This document shows positions 1-11,390 of a stretch of 64,000 bases of DNA, in pieces (the first letter of the stretch is position 1; each line of letters begins with the position of its first letter). Source of the DNA: Pectinophora gossypiella. Lineage: Eukaryota > Arthropoda > Insecta > Lepidoptera > Gelechiidae. The notes below the pieces were generated by a model that had not been told where the DNA came from, ran no database searches, and saw only the letters and a program-made list of their open reading frames with translations. Position numbers and translations under genes: made by a program. The stretch lies in the NCBI RefSeq assembly GCF_024362695.1, contig NC_065405.1, forward strand, positions 7,386,672 to 7,450,671. Direction: 5' to 3'.

Positions 1-3000
1 CTTCACATCTCCCGGGTACAATATTTCTCCCTTGTTCTTCGTGCTGCCCATAACTAGCGACTTCTGCAACTTGTCGATGCATGGAATTTCTGTAAAGATT
101 TATGTTTTGGAAAACTTTGCATGATAATAATTTTCATTTTCAGGCGGGAAAATTTCTTTTCGTCACTATAGAATATTATCTAACTTGATTATGGATGTTT
201 GACATGAAAGTCCACTGAAAAACAAGAATCCAAGTGGATTCTTCCTTTATTTAATAACTATGATAGTTAAAAAATCCATGTACATAGGTATATTGTTTTG
301 TACATTGGTTTTTGTACATAGGTATATTGGGTTGCCTCGAAAGAATAGGATTCGTTTGAAATCGTAGTCTGTCTGTGTTGTTAGTAAGTTGCAATAGTAG
401 CTGCACATGGAATTTACGATACTTACGAAAGTAAGAACGAAAATTTAAAAACTGACAAGAGGTTGCTTCTATGCTAAGCCAATAAAAACAGAACGCGATT
501 AGCAATTATATATATGTGTGTATGTGTACATGAGCTAACAAAGGATAGTACCTGAAGTGACGACTTTCTTAATGGGAGTTCCCAGCGAGGCTTCGATGAC
601 TCGGACGTCCTTCACCAGCTGCGCGAACTCGGTGGGCGTGAGCGAGCACACGTGGTCCGTGCCCTTCATCGACTTGTCCAGGGTGATGTGCTTCTCCAAC
701 ACCTGGAAATTAAAACAATCAATCGTGATTGCGAACGAATGGGGAAAACGGAGGGAGTCCAGGAGACAAGGGTACTAATAGGCGCGGGTGAAGAAGTAGA
801 AGATGATCATCTCGCGCATAGTGTCCTAAATCAATAGGGATTTAAGTATTTAAAGGGGTCATTGAACATCCTCATGTCGTACCACAGTACTCTATTTATT
901 TTGGTCTCTTATTCTTCTGCGGCCAGTGACATTACTAACATTTACCTAATCGAGTCTGGTCGTTAGGGTCTGGGGCTTCTATAGGTACTTAGCTAAAGTA
1001 TTTGTGCTCTTATGCGCAATCTTATCAGTACACAAGTAGTGGAGAAAGATTTAGACATCTACAAGTAGATTACTACTTCGCGTACTGCCGTCTAGCATCG
1101 GAAGATTGAAACGCTCACGGTCACAGCCCATATTTTCCTAATTTAATTCTTCTTAATATATTTTTTTAAATTCCATTATGAAAACTTATGAACCACAAAA
1201 CATTCTCAACGGCAGAAAAATATCTTACGAAACACTCGGACGGTTCCGCGAAACTGAGAAAGCCCTTGACCGATTTACAAAATCAGGTTAAGAATATTTT
1301 CGTGATTTGTTGATGGAACACATAAACAATTTACAACTGAACTTAGAAGTTTGTTGGGGCAAAGGTATTTTACGACTAATTATGGATTCTGTTTACAAAG
1401 TTCGTATTTAGATACCCACCTTAGCGCCTAATGCGATAGCTCCTAAAGCGACAGCAGTTCCGATCTCCTGACCAGAGTAACCAACGGGAACGTCAAAAGT
1501 ATTCTTGTAGTCCTGGAGTACTGTCAGATTGCAGTCTTCATACGGCACAGGGTAAGCAGATACGCAGTGGAGTAAGCAAAACTGTTTATGTACAGACGAT
1601 ATAATGTCGTAGATCGTCTTCACGGCTTGCTTGTCTACCATACCCGTTGATATGATCAGGGGTAGTTTCTTCGACGCCGCATACTTCAAGAAGAGCAGGT
1701 TATTCGAATCTCCAGAAGCAATTTTGATGAATGGCACTTTGAGGTTGACGAGGGAGTCAAACGACACCTGAAAGCAAAGTCGGTTTAAAATAACTTACGA
1801 CACGCGTCTTTTATAAATAGCTCCCTTTGTTCTTGTTCATATTTTTATAAGTGATTATGGAGCTCTCATTTCACTAATCGTTGTGTGATTCATTACGACG
1901 CGAAACATTTCGTATCGTAAGTTTTTGACTTTTTTTGCTACCTAGGATACCTACATAATATTATCGGATCCTAAGAATATCTAAGAAGCATCAGAGTGAT
2001 GGAAATAATACATCTGGTTAAAGAGAATTTATTTCTTATTTTCCAACATATTACATGTCATTTACATAAGAAACAAAGTACTTACATTTGTATACATATA
2101 AGTTCACACTTCGCCTAATATACTTACACATATGCATTTCCTTCACGCACTTCCACACATACAGAGACTGGTCTGCAGAACCAAGCACCACACTTTCAGA
2201 ATTATGATAACTTAAGTAGGTACCCAAGATATATTTTAGAAATAAGTGCAATTCTAAAAGTGCGGTACCTACACAGCCCCCTGGCCGGTTATTAAATATA
2301 AATATGTATAATATTTATTTGTATCTAGCACAGTCTTAAGTGATTAAAATAAATAGTTACTTTTCTAACAAATAACTGGATAATTTATGCTTAAATGCCT
2401 CAAAATTCTTAATATTCTTTATTTATACATAAAATATACTACCTTAAATTTTAAAGTTTCCTACTTTAAAGGGCCCGATTTTCCGAAAGTAAGATGATCC
2501 GTGGTTCGGAAGGTACGTTAAGCCGTTGGACCTGGTTACTACTTACTGATGTAATATCTACGTAGTCGTTACATGATCTATGTCACGGGTATTTAGGCAT
2601 GTTAAGCCGTTGGTCCCGGTTACAACTTACTGATGCAAGTTAGTATTCATTAGGTACATGAGCCATGTCAGGGGACTTTGGCGACTCAATACTAACCCTG
2701 ACACCACGGTTGATGAGGTCGGTAATCCACCTCACTATCCACCCTATAGAAGAGATAAGAAGAAGACTTAAAAGTAGTAAAAGGTATACAATAGATATTT
2801 TACTGAAAAATTACAAAAATCTTTGAAAGTTAGCTGTTTAAAAACTTTGTCTTCTTCTATCGTGTGGGTTGTGAGATGGATTATCCACACCATCAACCCT
2901 GGTGTTAGGGTTACTATTGAGTCGCCAAAGGCCCCTGACATGGCTCATGTACCTAACAACTACTAACTTGCATCAGTAAGTTGTAATCGGGACCAACGGC

Positions 3001-5783
3001 TTAACGTGCCTTCCGAAGCACGGATCATCTTACTTTCGGACAATGTGGTGATCAGCCTGTAATGTCTTAACTAGGAATCAAAAAGTGATTTTCGTGATAT
3101 GTCCCCACTGGGATTTGAACCCAGGACCTCCGGATCGTAAGCCGAACGCTCAAACCACTGGACCACGGAGGCCGTTAAAACCTTGTACCTATCTACTTTA
3201 TATTTTACAGAAGAGAAAATAGCGATTAATCCTATTCTACAATAACAAAGATTATTCTTTTGGGGCCAGAGGTTCGAAATGTAGAGATAGCCTAATATAA
3301 ACATGATATAACATGATAATATACTCAATATTAAACGATAACAATGACCTGATTCAGCGATTCATCATCGTACAGCTGTTAATGTAAAATGTACACACTT
3401 GAATAACATTAACCCTCTTGGGACAGTCGGGTAAAAAGGTGTCTGGTTATGCGAAATGTTTCTTGTTTTATAGCATGGCGCACGGAGAAGGCATTCTAGG
3501 AAAAGGGCTTTGGGCAATAGGTTCTATCTAGTAGATAGATATTAAGGTAGGTAGTAGTCTAGTACTAAAGCACACCCTGGTCACTTCATACAAACAAAAA
3601 ATTGTTTATATTAAATATTATATATATTAAATAATTTGTACGCGTATGTATGTCTACCTATACATATAATATTATACGTTGAATGTCTCTCTTGTCACGT
3701 AGGTCAGCTGGAAGAAATCTCTTTGTTTAGAGATAAGCTGTTTTTGTGTACAAATAAATAATAAACAACCTCGTTTTTCATAGACACTGCACATTGACGT
3801 TATCTATCGTTCACGCGCATCTGTGTATGAGCCAAAGGTATGAGCCGACTTGACGCCCATATGATTGAAGACTAAAATAAGACCGAGTGGGGGTGAGGTA
3901 AACCTAGCTCAGCCGCTGGTGGGGAGCGGAGAGTTGCCGTTTTACTAATACCTCAATGACTCTAGTACATTGTTTGAGGTTTAGGCGGTTATTATCATAA
4001 TTATAACACATAATACCGGGTTCTAGAGGTAAGAAGCCGGTTTTATGTGTTTTAATAATGAGTCTAGTAATCTAATAGTCTTCACACTCCCACTACTGCG
4101 CACATGCTTTTTATCGGTAGTGAATAGTAACATAATAGTCGGCTTACCATATCCATGGCAGATGCGGTAAACAGGATGCCTACTTCCTGTGCATACTTGA
4201 AGAGCTCCCTGTACTGGCTGTCTGAGAACTCCAAATGTCTCTTGTGGTCTCCATAAGTCTTGCCCCAGGAGTTAGGATTGTCGTAGGACCGCTCCAAATA
4301 TTTCTTTGTGAACTTCTCTTTGAGACATGTCTTTTGGAATTTGACGCAACTGGCACCCGCTTCCTGGAAGCAGTATGTTTTGTATCTTTAGAGTCATAGA
4401 ACAAAAAAGATTGTATAGAACTGTTATTACAGTAGCCTCCGCCTACCCAATTAGGGATACAGGCGTGATCCTTTGTTATGTTACCTATATGAACTTATTT
4501 AGTTAGTGACACCTAACGAATATTGAGGGGGATGACACAGGCCATGATTCTGAGTTAAAGGAAGTGGAATTTTCCGTCGCAGAATTCATGAAAATATTAG
4601 TGTTTTTTTTTTATTATTATTTTCTGTTCCATACTTTTGCAACGGATTTCCACTTGATATCAATTCAGCATCGTGGCCTGCATCATCCCTCAAAGTTTTC
4701 ATTACGATGTCACTAACACCCTGTATTTTACAGTCTTCTTCTTCTTCTACCTAGCGTGAATCCCGCCGTCTTGCGCCGGGGTCCGCTTTCCTACTGTAAA
4801 ATGTGTGTGTGTGTGTGTGTGTGTAGAAACACTACTGTAAAATACCCTGTATTTTACAGTAGTGTTTCTATATTTTATTTTACACATAACTACTTCTTAT
4901 ACTCTGTGTGTTGCGAATTCTACAATATAAATAGGTACCTATATGGATTTACTTATCGTAGAAAGGATATATATTCGTATCTACCTAGGTACAAGTCTGA
5001 TATCTCTTGTTGTTTTCTTTATCTGAAGTGGAGAACCATGAAACATTAATACAGATTCCAATAAAATAGGTAGGTACTGTCTTTGATAAATGCTCACATA
5101 AACGGATACATAGGGCGTATCATAGTATAGGTACATAATGTGGTGTATACCAATATACCTACTTATTTATATGAGTGTTTATGAGGAGAGGGCATCAAGT
5201 TGTTTGTATTCAACCTTGGCTTCTATTAGCGTTCTCTGCCTGTCTACTGATATATTGTGAAGGCAATTTACTCCTTTAGATAATATACAAACGAATTAAC
5301 AACTTTCAACTTATTCAGTAGGTAGGTAAGCCCTAATTTATATATGATGATACGAAATATTTAGGGACATCTATATAATAATGGCAATACGTCACGAGAG
5401 CTGTTGTGGTAGCTAGCAGAACACCTAGTTTTTGACTCGATAGTTTGGCCAAGTAGCTCGCAAGAACAACCAACAAACATTGATACGAATAACTACTATT
5501 CCGACATAAGAAAACTTTGAGAGAGCAATTGCGACTACAGAATGGGTAACAAAGTTAATTTTCCTTGACTTATTCGTTTCCTACTTGATACGTAAACAAA
5601 ACATTTGCCTAACCTTAAAGAGCTATAGAAAGTTTGAATGGTACTTACTTTAGCGGCTTTTATTAACTTTTTTGCTATTTCAATGTCACCTTGGTGGTTC
5701 TGTCCGACTTCCGCAATTATAAAACACGGGTTGTTGCCTCCTATTTTAACGTCCTCCGTTATCTTGACTTCGACCATTTTCAC
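1..5783 (-). CDS. NANS: Sialic acid synthase (NeuB/NANS family), 5 exons seen, C-terminus beyond left edge
   Basis: Exons on the minus strand, in transcript order: 5783-5649, 4363-4148, 1767-1420, 702-552 and 89-1 (continues off the window). All junctions are GT-AG and the phases join. The enzyme condenses phosphoenolpyruvate with ManNAc or ManNAc-6-phosphate to make a sialic acid; animal forms are cytosolic. The first 45 codons carry the NeuB start motif FIIAEVGQNHQGD; exon 2 has WGKTYGDHKRHLEFS; exon 3 has KIASGD and CVSAYP; exon 4 has EKHITLDKSMKGTDH; exon 5 enters the C-terminal SAF/antifreeze-like domain (KSLVMGSTKNKG). About 313 residues are visible, against roughly 360 in the human enzyme. 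Start: ATG at 5783, with a second ATG two codons later. Odd: the position of the first metal-ligand His in NeuB enzymes reads Gln (GYSGQEIG in exon 3). Intron 2 holds an inverted pair of SINEs and a MITE. Family assignment is secure; activity is open. Confidence 0.93.
2476..2764 (+). mobile_element. tRNA-derived SINE, tail part, with internal duplication
   Basis: Contains ccgaaagtaagatgatccgt, then two successive copies of the ttaagccgttgg...gttac...ttactgatg segment, and ends in the family's gtcggtaatccacctcac motif. The tRNA head is missing. It lies in NANS intron 2, head to head with the copy at 2848-3172. Confidence 0.75.
2848..3172 (-). mobile_element. tRNA-derived SINE, nearly full length
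   Basis: Read on the minus strand it starts with a tRNA-like head (gcctccgtggtccagtggtt as A box, gggttcaaatccc as B box) at about 3172. It continues with agtaagatgatccgtgcttc and ccaacggctta, and ends with the cacacgatagaagaag motif. It pairs with the inverted copy at 2476-2764. Confidence 0.85.
3560..3960 (+). repeat. Interspersed repeat, copy 1 (with internal extra DNA)
   Basis: caccctggtcacttcataca at the left, then about 190 AT-rich bases not in the other copy, then ccgagtgggggtgaggtaaa, agccgctggtggggagcgga and agttgccgtt. It matches the reverse complement of 6590-6775. Confidence 0.65.
4502..4724. mobile_element. Palindromic MITE, copy 1
   Basis: The end gttagtgac and the inverted end gatgtcactaacaccctg enclose two arms (tgattctgagtt... 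and ...aattcagcatcgtggcctg) that are reverse complements around a short T-rich centre. The whole element can fold into a hairpin and has no coding capacity. It lies in the NANS region, just upstream of exon 2. Confidence 0.75.
4824..4870. repeat. Perfect 21-bp hairpin next to a TG microsatellite
   Basis: Arms 4824-4844 and 4850-4870 are exact reverse complements with a 5-base loop (ccctg). The left arm starts where a (TG)11 run (4802-4823) stops. Confidence 0.9.
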
Positions 5784-5883
5784 AAGTGTTTACGAGTATT
5801 CCATAAAAACAAATAAGCGGTGTGGGCTTGCGCTTGCGGCGGAGACACTGGCACTGTGAAGCTAAAGGTTTATCGACCTCGTT

Positions 5884-6010
5884 CAAGATCAGATTGAGTA
5901 AATAAGGTCAATTGAATATGAGGCGAGCTGCCTGGAGCGCGCCCGCCACGCTAGTGTGCTGCTAGCCCCGTCCCACCGCCGGCTGCCCTGCCCGGACCCG
6001 CGCCGTATGA
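5884..6010 (-). promoter_or_regulatory. GC-rich stretch upstream of NANS (probable promoter region)
   Basis: The 100-200 bases upstream of the NANS start are markedly richer in G+C than their AT-rich surroundings, notably about 5930-6000. They lie in the short gap between the NANS start codon and the HMGCL poly-A signal (about 6118), so they probably include the NANS promoter. No TATA box was identified. The role is inferred from position only. Confidence 0.35.
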
Positions 6011-6117
6011 TAATTGATAAAAACCTGTATTATTGACGACGACACTCGCGTATGACTGTCGACATAATCTTTGTCCGTTCACAAGCAAATAAAATACGTG
6101 ATAACAATACAAAACTG

Positions 6118-6123
6118 TTTATT
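6118..6123 (-). terminator. Poly-A signal of HMGCL
   Basis: AATAAA on the minus strand, about 90 bases past the HMGCL stop codon and about 335 bases before the NANS start, which makes these two head-to-tail genes compact. Confidence 0.6.
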
Positions 6124-6212
6124 CCTTACTTCTTATTAATAGAAATGATACATATTTATAAGTCGTATTTACATTATTCAACATTTGTTTGTCCAAGGCA
6201 CTCGTACATAAG

Positions 6213-9200
6213 TTAAACTTCGCATGCAGCTATTCTGGCAATGTCTTTGTGATTACTAAATCTATCGCCGATCGCTCTATTTACTTTAGAATCGGTGGGT
6301 TTGCCGAGGAAGTTTGAGATATATCGACCCGCTGCGACTAGTTTGACCAGATCTATGTTGGTGTTTACTCCTAGGCCGTAAAGGAAGTAGACGAGGTCCT
6401 CGGTGGCGAGGTTGCCGCTGGCGCCGCGCGCGTACGGGCAGCCGCCGAGCCCCGAGATGGACGAGTCCACAGTCTTGATACCAAACTGCAAAAAACATGT
6501 TTTGATTTAAATATCATGCGATGACGTCACCGTTAATATCGTAGGCGGGTGTATTTATGACACTACCATAGAATAAGGAATATTACTAACTATAGAACGG
6601 CAACTCCCCGCTCCCCACCAGCGGCTAAGCTAGGTTTATCTCAACCCCCTCAGTCTTACTTTAGTCTTCAGTTGAGACGTCAGACACAGGTACGCGTGTA
6701 CAATAACGTCAATATGTAGTCTCTGTGTAAAATGAGGTATTTTGTATGAAGTGTCCAGGGTACACCAACTAGCAACAATTTTCATTCTTATAAACTTGAA
6801 ACGCAGTCTTCAGATAAGAAAAGAGGAGATATAGGCACTTTTATCAGTCATACGACAGTATTATTCTTTTCTCTTGTTGACATAATAAATTGAAACGGTG
6901 TTGATAACAAAGAAAACAAGATAATTTCTAGAAGTTAATGTTGTTGTTGAGCGAGTACTAGCGGGGGAGGTCATTATAATCGCAAATTAGACTTCAATGC
7001 AATAAATACTGTACGTAATTATAGCGGTATCGTAGTCTTTTGTTTGCATTTTCTAAAAGGATCCAGAAAAACATTACGTAATTTGGTATAGCCGTCGGGG
7101 TCTACCTAATGCCCGGAATTACTTTTATATTGCGAACCTATCGTTTCTAATGTGACCAACAAATGATAGCAAAAAGTTATTGATTGTTGATAAATGTTGT
7201 CTCTTACTCACAATAATACCTAGTACAATTTGTATATAAACGAGATGATATATTTACCTCCAACCCTGCTACCAGGTTGGAGAGCCCCTGTCCATATGTG
7301 TCGTGGAAGTGCAGCGCCAATTTCTCAGGCTTTGCGACTGTTAGGACCTCACGCATCAGTCGTCGCACCGACCCAGCCGTGCCTACACCAATCGTGTCTC
7401 CCAGAGACACCTCGTAGCAACCCATGGATAACAGTCGCTCTGTCATCTGTAGAAAGATAAGTATATTAAAACTTATCCCACTTATATCGATCCCACTGCT
7501 GGGAAATGTCCTCCCCCTTGATTCCTCGACTCTTGTCGACTCTGCGCAATCTCCGGCCAACCTCTTCGATAAGCGTTGACGTCATCATACCATCTTTTAC
7601 TGGGTCTGCCTCGACTTCACAATAAAATCTCTTACTGCTTTAGTAGATGTGTGCCCTCTGCACAAATGATTAAATTATTATGAATTGCACCTTGGAGGTA
7701 AGTACTCGTTAGGCAAGTCATCTGGCAAGCCAAACTATGTTTTGCAAATTATAGAACATCTAAGTTCATGAAACATCCTGAGATTGTTATGATTGGAGAT
7801 TAAGCTAGGCTAAAAGTTAGAGAAAGTAGTTTTTATCTGTTTAACATTGCAGTTTGTTTACTAAATAAGTTGCGAGGTCTATGAATATCACATGTAGTGG
7901 AAGAATCCACTTCGCTATTCTGGGTGTTTCTCGACAAAGTGATGAGCCATTTAAATTATATTTACGTAATAACGTTACGTGTTTTTATATATGCGTACAA
8001 GCATTTAATTAACAAATAATATTATAGGTATCAATAAAACCAGTAACTACCAAAATTTAGAAAAGTTACATTGACCGTACGTACCTAATTAAGTACACGC
8101 ATCTCTTTACCCAAAAGGCAAAATAACTTTTGTGTAAGTAGATATCTACCTTCGCAATAGTTTTAGGGCTGACAGGTCCGTCGTAAGGGCACCCGAGAAT
8201 GCACGAGATGTATCCTCGCACCCTGATCCCGTCCTTTAGAGCCTGCTTGGTCACCAGCTGGAACCTCTTCAGACCATCTTCCACTGAACAGCCCAGGTTC
8301 TTCTGCGAGAAACCCTCTGTGGCGGCAGGGAATATTGCTATTTCTTCTATGTTGCATTGTTTCTAGAATAATATCCAGATATATTTTATTTGGATAGTCT
8401 ATTTGGACACTCGTGTGGTATCGACTTCATGTTGCCTGCTACCACTGATAAGGGATGCCTTTATACAAAAGACAGCAATGAGTTAATTATTTTCCTTCCA
8501 TAATAATATTGTTTTGTTTTGTCCTTAACTTTAAAACTACTAAGCCCAATTTGATGACTTGCACTATTCCCTAAGTTGAATAAACAAACATTCTTCTTCT
8601 ATCGTTTGGGTTGTGAGGTGAATTACCAACCTCATCAACCCTGGTGTCAGGGTTATTATTGAGCCGCCAAAGGCCCCTGACATGGCTCATGTAACGACTA
8701 CTAACTTACAGCAGTAAGTAGTGACCGGGACCAACGGCTTATCGTGACTTCCGAAGCACGAACCATCTTACTTTTTGGACAATCAGGTGATCAGCCTGTA
8801 ATGTCCTAATTAAACTAGGGATCACAAAGTGATTTTTGTGATATGTCCCCACCGGGATTCGAACAAACATTAAAAAGAAATATCATCATCTCTCTAGCAT
8901 TATCCTATTTTTTCACAGGATCCCCTTACATAACCTGAAGATTTGACAAGTCCGAAATATTCAAAAGAAATATAGAAATTACAATTAGAACAATTACCTA
9001 CTGTCCTCACCAGGATTCGTACCCGGGACCTGAGCCCATGAGTAGAGCAGCTATACAGGGTGTTAGTGACATCGTAACGAAAACTTTGTGATTCTGAGTT
9101 GATATCAAGTGGAATTTTCCGTCGCAAAAGTATGGATAGGAAAATAATTCAAAAAAGCACAAAAAAAATCATGAATTTTTGACAGGAAATTCCACTTGAT

Positions 9201-10384
9201 ATCAACTCAGAATCATGGTCTGAATCATCCCCCTCAAAGTTTTCGTTACGATGTCACTAACACCCTTTAGAAGTGAATTATCTGTCTACTAATATTTATT
9301 TTTTCTTAGGACAATAAAAGAGAAAGAGTGTTACAAACTGTCCTCTGGGGATTTGGAGCTCTCCCCGCCCTGATAGTGATTCCGGGCGTGGGATGTGTAC
9401 GTATGTCTGATTTACTAGATGGAATGCACAGCAGCAATGTCTGATAATGTAATGTGCCGCCCATTTAACCTTAACTTGGGAAGTAGAAAAAAAGAATAAA
9501 AAGGTATTTCTTTTTAGTTTGTACATTAAATTATTGCTTACTACTACATAAGATCACGCCTATTTCCCGTAGGGTATGGGCAGAGACCACAAACACAATG
9601 TAGGGTTGATAAAATTTAAAATTAAGAATAAATAGATATAGTGTATGTCATTTGGTAACATTTTTAGTAATTACTTACAGCTATATCATATCCTTTCAAG
9701 TTTGGTATGAGCACAGGATAGTTGACTCCAGCCATTCTTGGGAGACTCTTCATTACTGCAGCTGCATCACTCATTTGTTTCAATTTTGGGCTTACAAAAC
9801 TGAAACCATGTTAAGTGTCATCGAATGGCAAAAGACCAAGGAAAGTAAGTAGGTATTTAAAATAATTTTATTTTAATTGAACTAAGAATTTGCATTTATG
9901 TAATAAAGTTAAATAGTGTATCATTTAAGAACAAAGTAAAAGTACCTATATCTAATAAAATACATAATAATGGACATTAGTCAGATAGAGGAAAATCTAA
10001 CATTTTAAGATTATTAATAATGTAAAGTTTATAAAATAATATTAAGGATATTTTATAATTTTACCTTGCAGATTCAATATGTTGTAATCCAGCAGCAGCA
10101 AGTTTGTTTATCAGATCTACTTTAATCTCGGTAGGTACAAACTTAGATTCATTCTGCAAGCCATCTCTAGGACCCACTTCATAGATTCGAATATCAGGTG
10201 CTGCATTCGACTGTGAGATATTTATTAAAATAGTTTAAAAACACAACAAACAAAAAGTATAATAATAATATATATTTTTATTGAATAAGTACATATTTCA
10301 AAAATTACTTACAACACTTCGACTTAGGGTTAATTTTACATTTCTTATAAAAATATTATTACTAAGTTTGTTTAATGAACTCAT
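6213..10384 (-). CDS. HMGCL: Hydroxymethylglutaryl-CoA lyase, mitochondrial, complete, 6 exons
   Basis: Exons in transcript order: 10384-10313, 10210-10065, 9799-9679, 8362-8150, 7446-7258, 6485-6213. They give 337 codons plus stop (human 325 aa). The enzyme splits HMG-CoA into acetyl-CoA and acetoacetate in leucine breakdown and ketogenesis. Exon 1 (24 codons) is basic, Ser/Asn-rich and lacks acidic residues, as a mitochondrial targeting peptide does. TIM-barrel landmarks are all present: EVGPRDGLQNE (catalytic Arg/Asp), HIES before FVSPK, LHFHDTYGQ (metal His pair) and GLGGCPYARGASGN (active-site Cys loop and Asn). Exons 3 to 6 join at phase 0. The C-terminus is about 15 residues longer than the human one and ends ACEV, so the human peroxisomal-type CKL ending is missing. 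Introns contain a SINE, a palindromic MITE and a LINE tail. Nothing indicates that the gene is inactive. Confidence 0.96.
6590..6775 (-). repeat. Interspersed repeat, copy 2
   Basis: Reverse complement of the repeat at 3560-3960 (ccgctccccaccagcggcta, aaccccctcagtcttacttt, gtgtccagggtacacc). It lies in HMGCL intron 5. No coding content; a non-autonomous element is likely. Confidence 0.65.
7470..7625 (-). pseudogene. LINE 3' tail remnant in HMGCL intron 4
   Basis: On the minus strand the fragment reads like the frayed C-terminal end of a non-LTR retrotransposon polyprotein (WPEIAQSRQ, then the cccagcagtggg motif). Frames are broken and there is no coding potential. Confidence 0.45.
8590..8866 (-). 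mobile_element. tRNA-derived SINE in HMGCL intron, head truncated
   Basis: Same family as 2848-3172. It runs on the minus strand from the B-box motif (gttcgaatcccggtgggga) to the cataac/gatagaagaag end. The A-box part is lost. Confidence 0.8.
9056..9266. mobile_element. Palindromic MITE, copy 2 (best preserved)
   Basis: Terminal repeats cagggtgttagtgacatcgt and the inverted acgatgtcactaacacc. Arms contain ctgagttgatatcaagtgga and tccacttgatatcaactcag. It sits in HMGCL intron 3 (between exons 3 and 4). Confidence 0.85.
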
Positions 10385-10904
10385 TTCAATTTTATATAAT
10401 AACAACGATCTAATAAAAAGATGTACGGTACTTTAAACTTAAATAAATGAAAACAGTTCGAAATCCTACTATCGTTATCATTTGTTATTCTATTCTTATC
10501 ACTAATGATAAGGCAATTCAAGTTTTATCAACCCAAGGCGAGAACCGCGAGAAAGAACCAATCAGTGAGGGGAGGTGACTTATGTTAATGTTGTGTTTCG
10601 TTCTCTCTACCGCATAGTACGACGCTCTCTCTCGTATCATTATTTTTATTGACACCTATATAATTACAAAAAAGAAAACTAGTGAAAAAAGAAAGGAAAT
10701 TTAAGCAACTGTTTTACTTTTGCGAATGTAGAATTTCTACATTTGTTCAGTATCATCTTTTTAATATTCAACAAATTATGAATGTCGATAATTTATCCGT
10801 CTACTGTGAATTCCTGGCAGTAAAAAACAGTTTAAAAATAAAAGCTAATTGACAGCTGTCATCGGGTGTGTTTTGTACAGTCCTTTACGGCTATAAACAA
10901 GAAA

Positions 10905-11390
10905 GAAATAAATAACTTAATCCTCAGAACAATAACTAAAGCATAGAAGGAAGGCTAAAATAAGAATTCAGAAACTATAAACCGGCTCTCTTCTAGCTTA
11001 CGACACAAACTATGAGTGAGAAAAGGACAAATGATTCGCTCTTTGCTTCATTTTTTCCGAGGTTGTCACAACATGAAATGTCATTTGGACCTATTGGACT
11101 CATTTTAACTCGGCCAAATACATAGTAACATACATAAGAAGATTTTACTTATATTTACCGAACTATTTGACACGGTCGCGTCAACTGTGTTTACGAGTGT
11201 CTTGTGTTCAGATTGTTTTAAGTGATAATTTAACAATATTTTTCCAAATAAATGGAAAGAAACTTTTATTTATATCAAATAATTGAGTGTCTCGACTGTG
11301 TGACATTATGTCTTGTGTGGTATGGGGCTGCAGCTCACATTCAGGAAGAAAAGAAAATAGCCAACAACTTCTGTCGTTTCATCGGTAAGT
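10905..11390 (+). repeat. Arm A of inverted duplication (THAP upstream DNA and exon 1)
   Basis: The upstream stretch around 10918-10965 (containing agaacaataactaaagcata) and the whole end of THAP exon 1 with its splice donor reappear in reverse complement at 13015-13460. Similarity is clear at both ends and weaker between. The two arms enclose the rest of the THAP gene. Confidence 0.75.

Noticed and set aside
2848..3172. tRNA gene candidates at the heads of the SINEs (also at 29371, 47742, 61587)
   Set aside because: A and B boxes are present but each is followed by the same SINE body and no clean cloverleaf with paired acceptor ends is seen.
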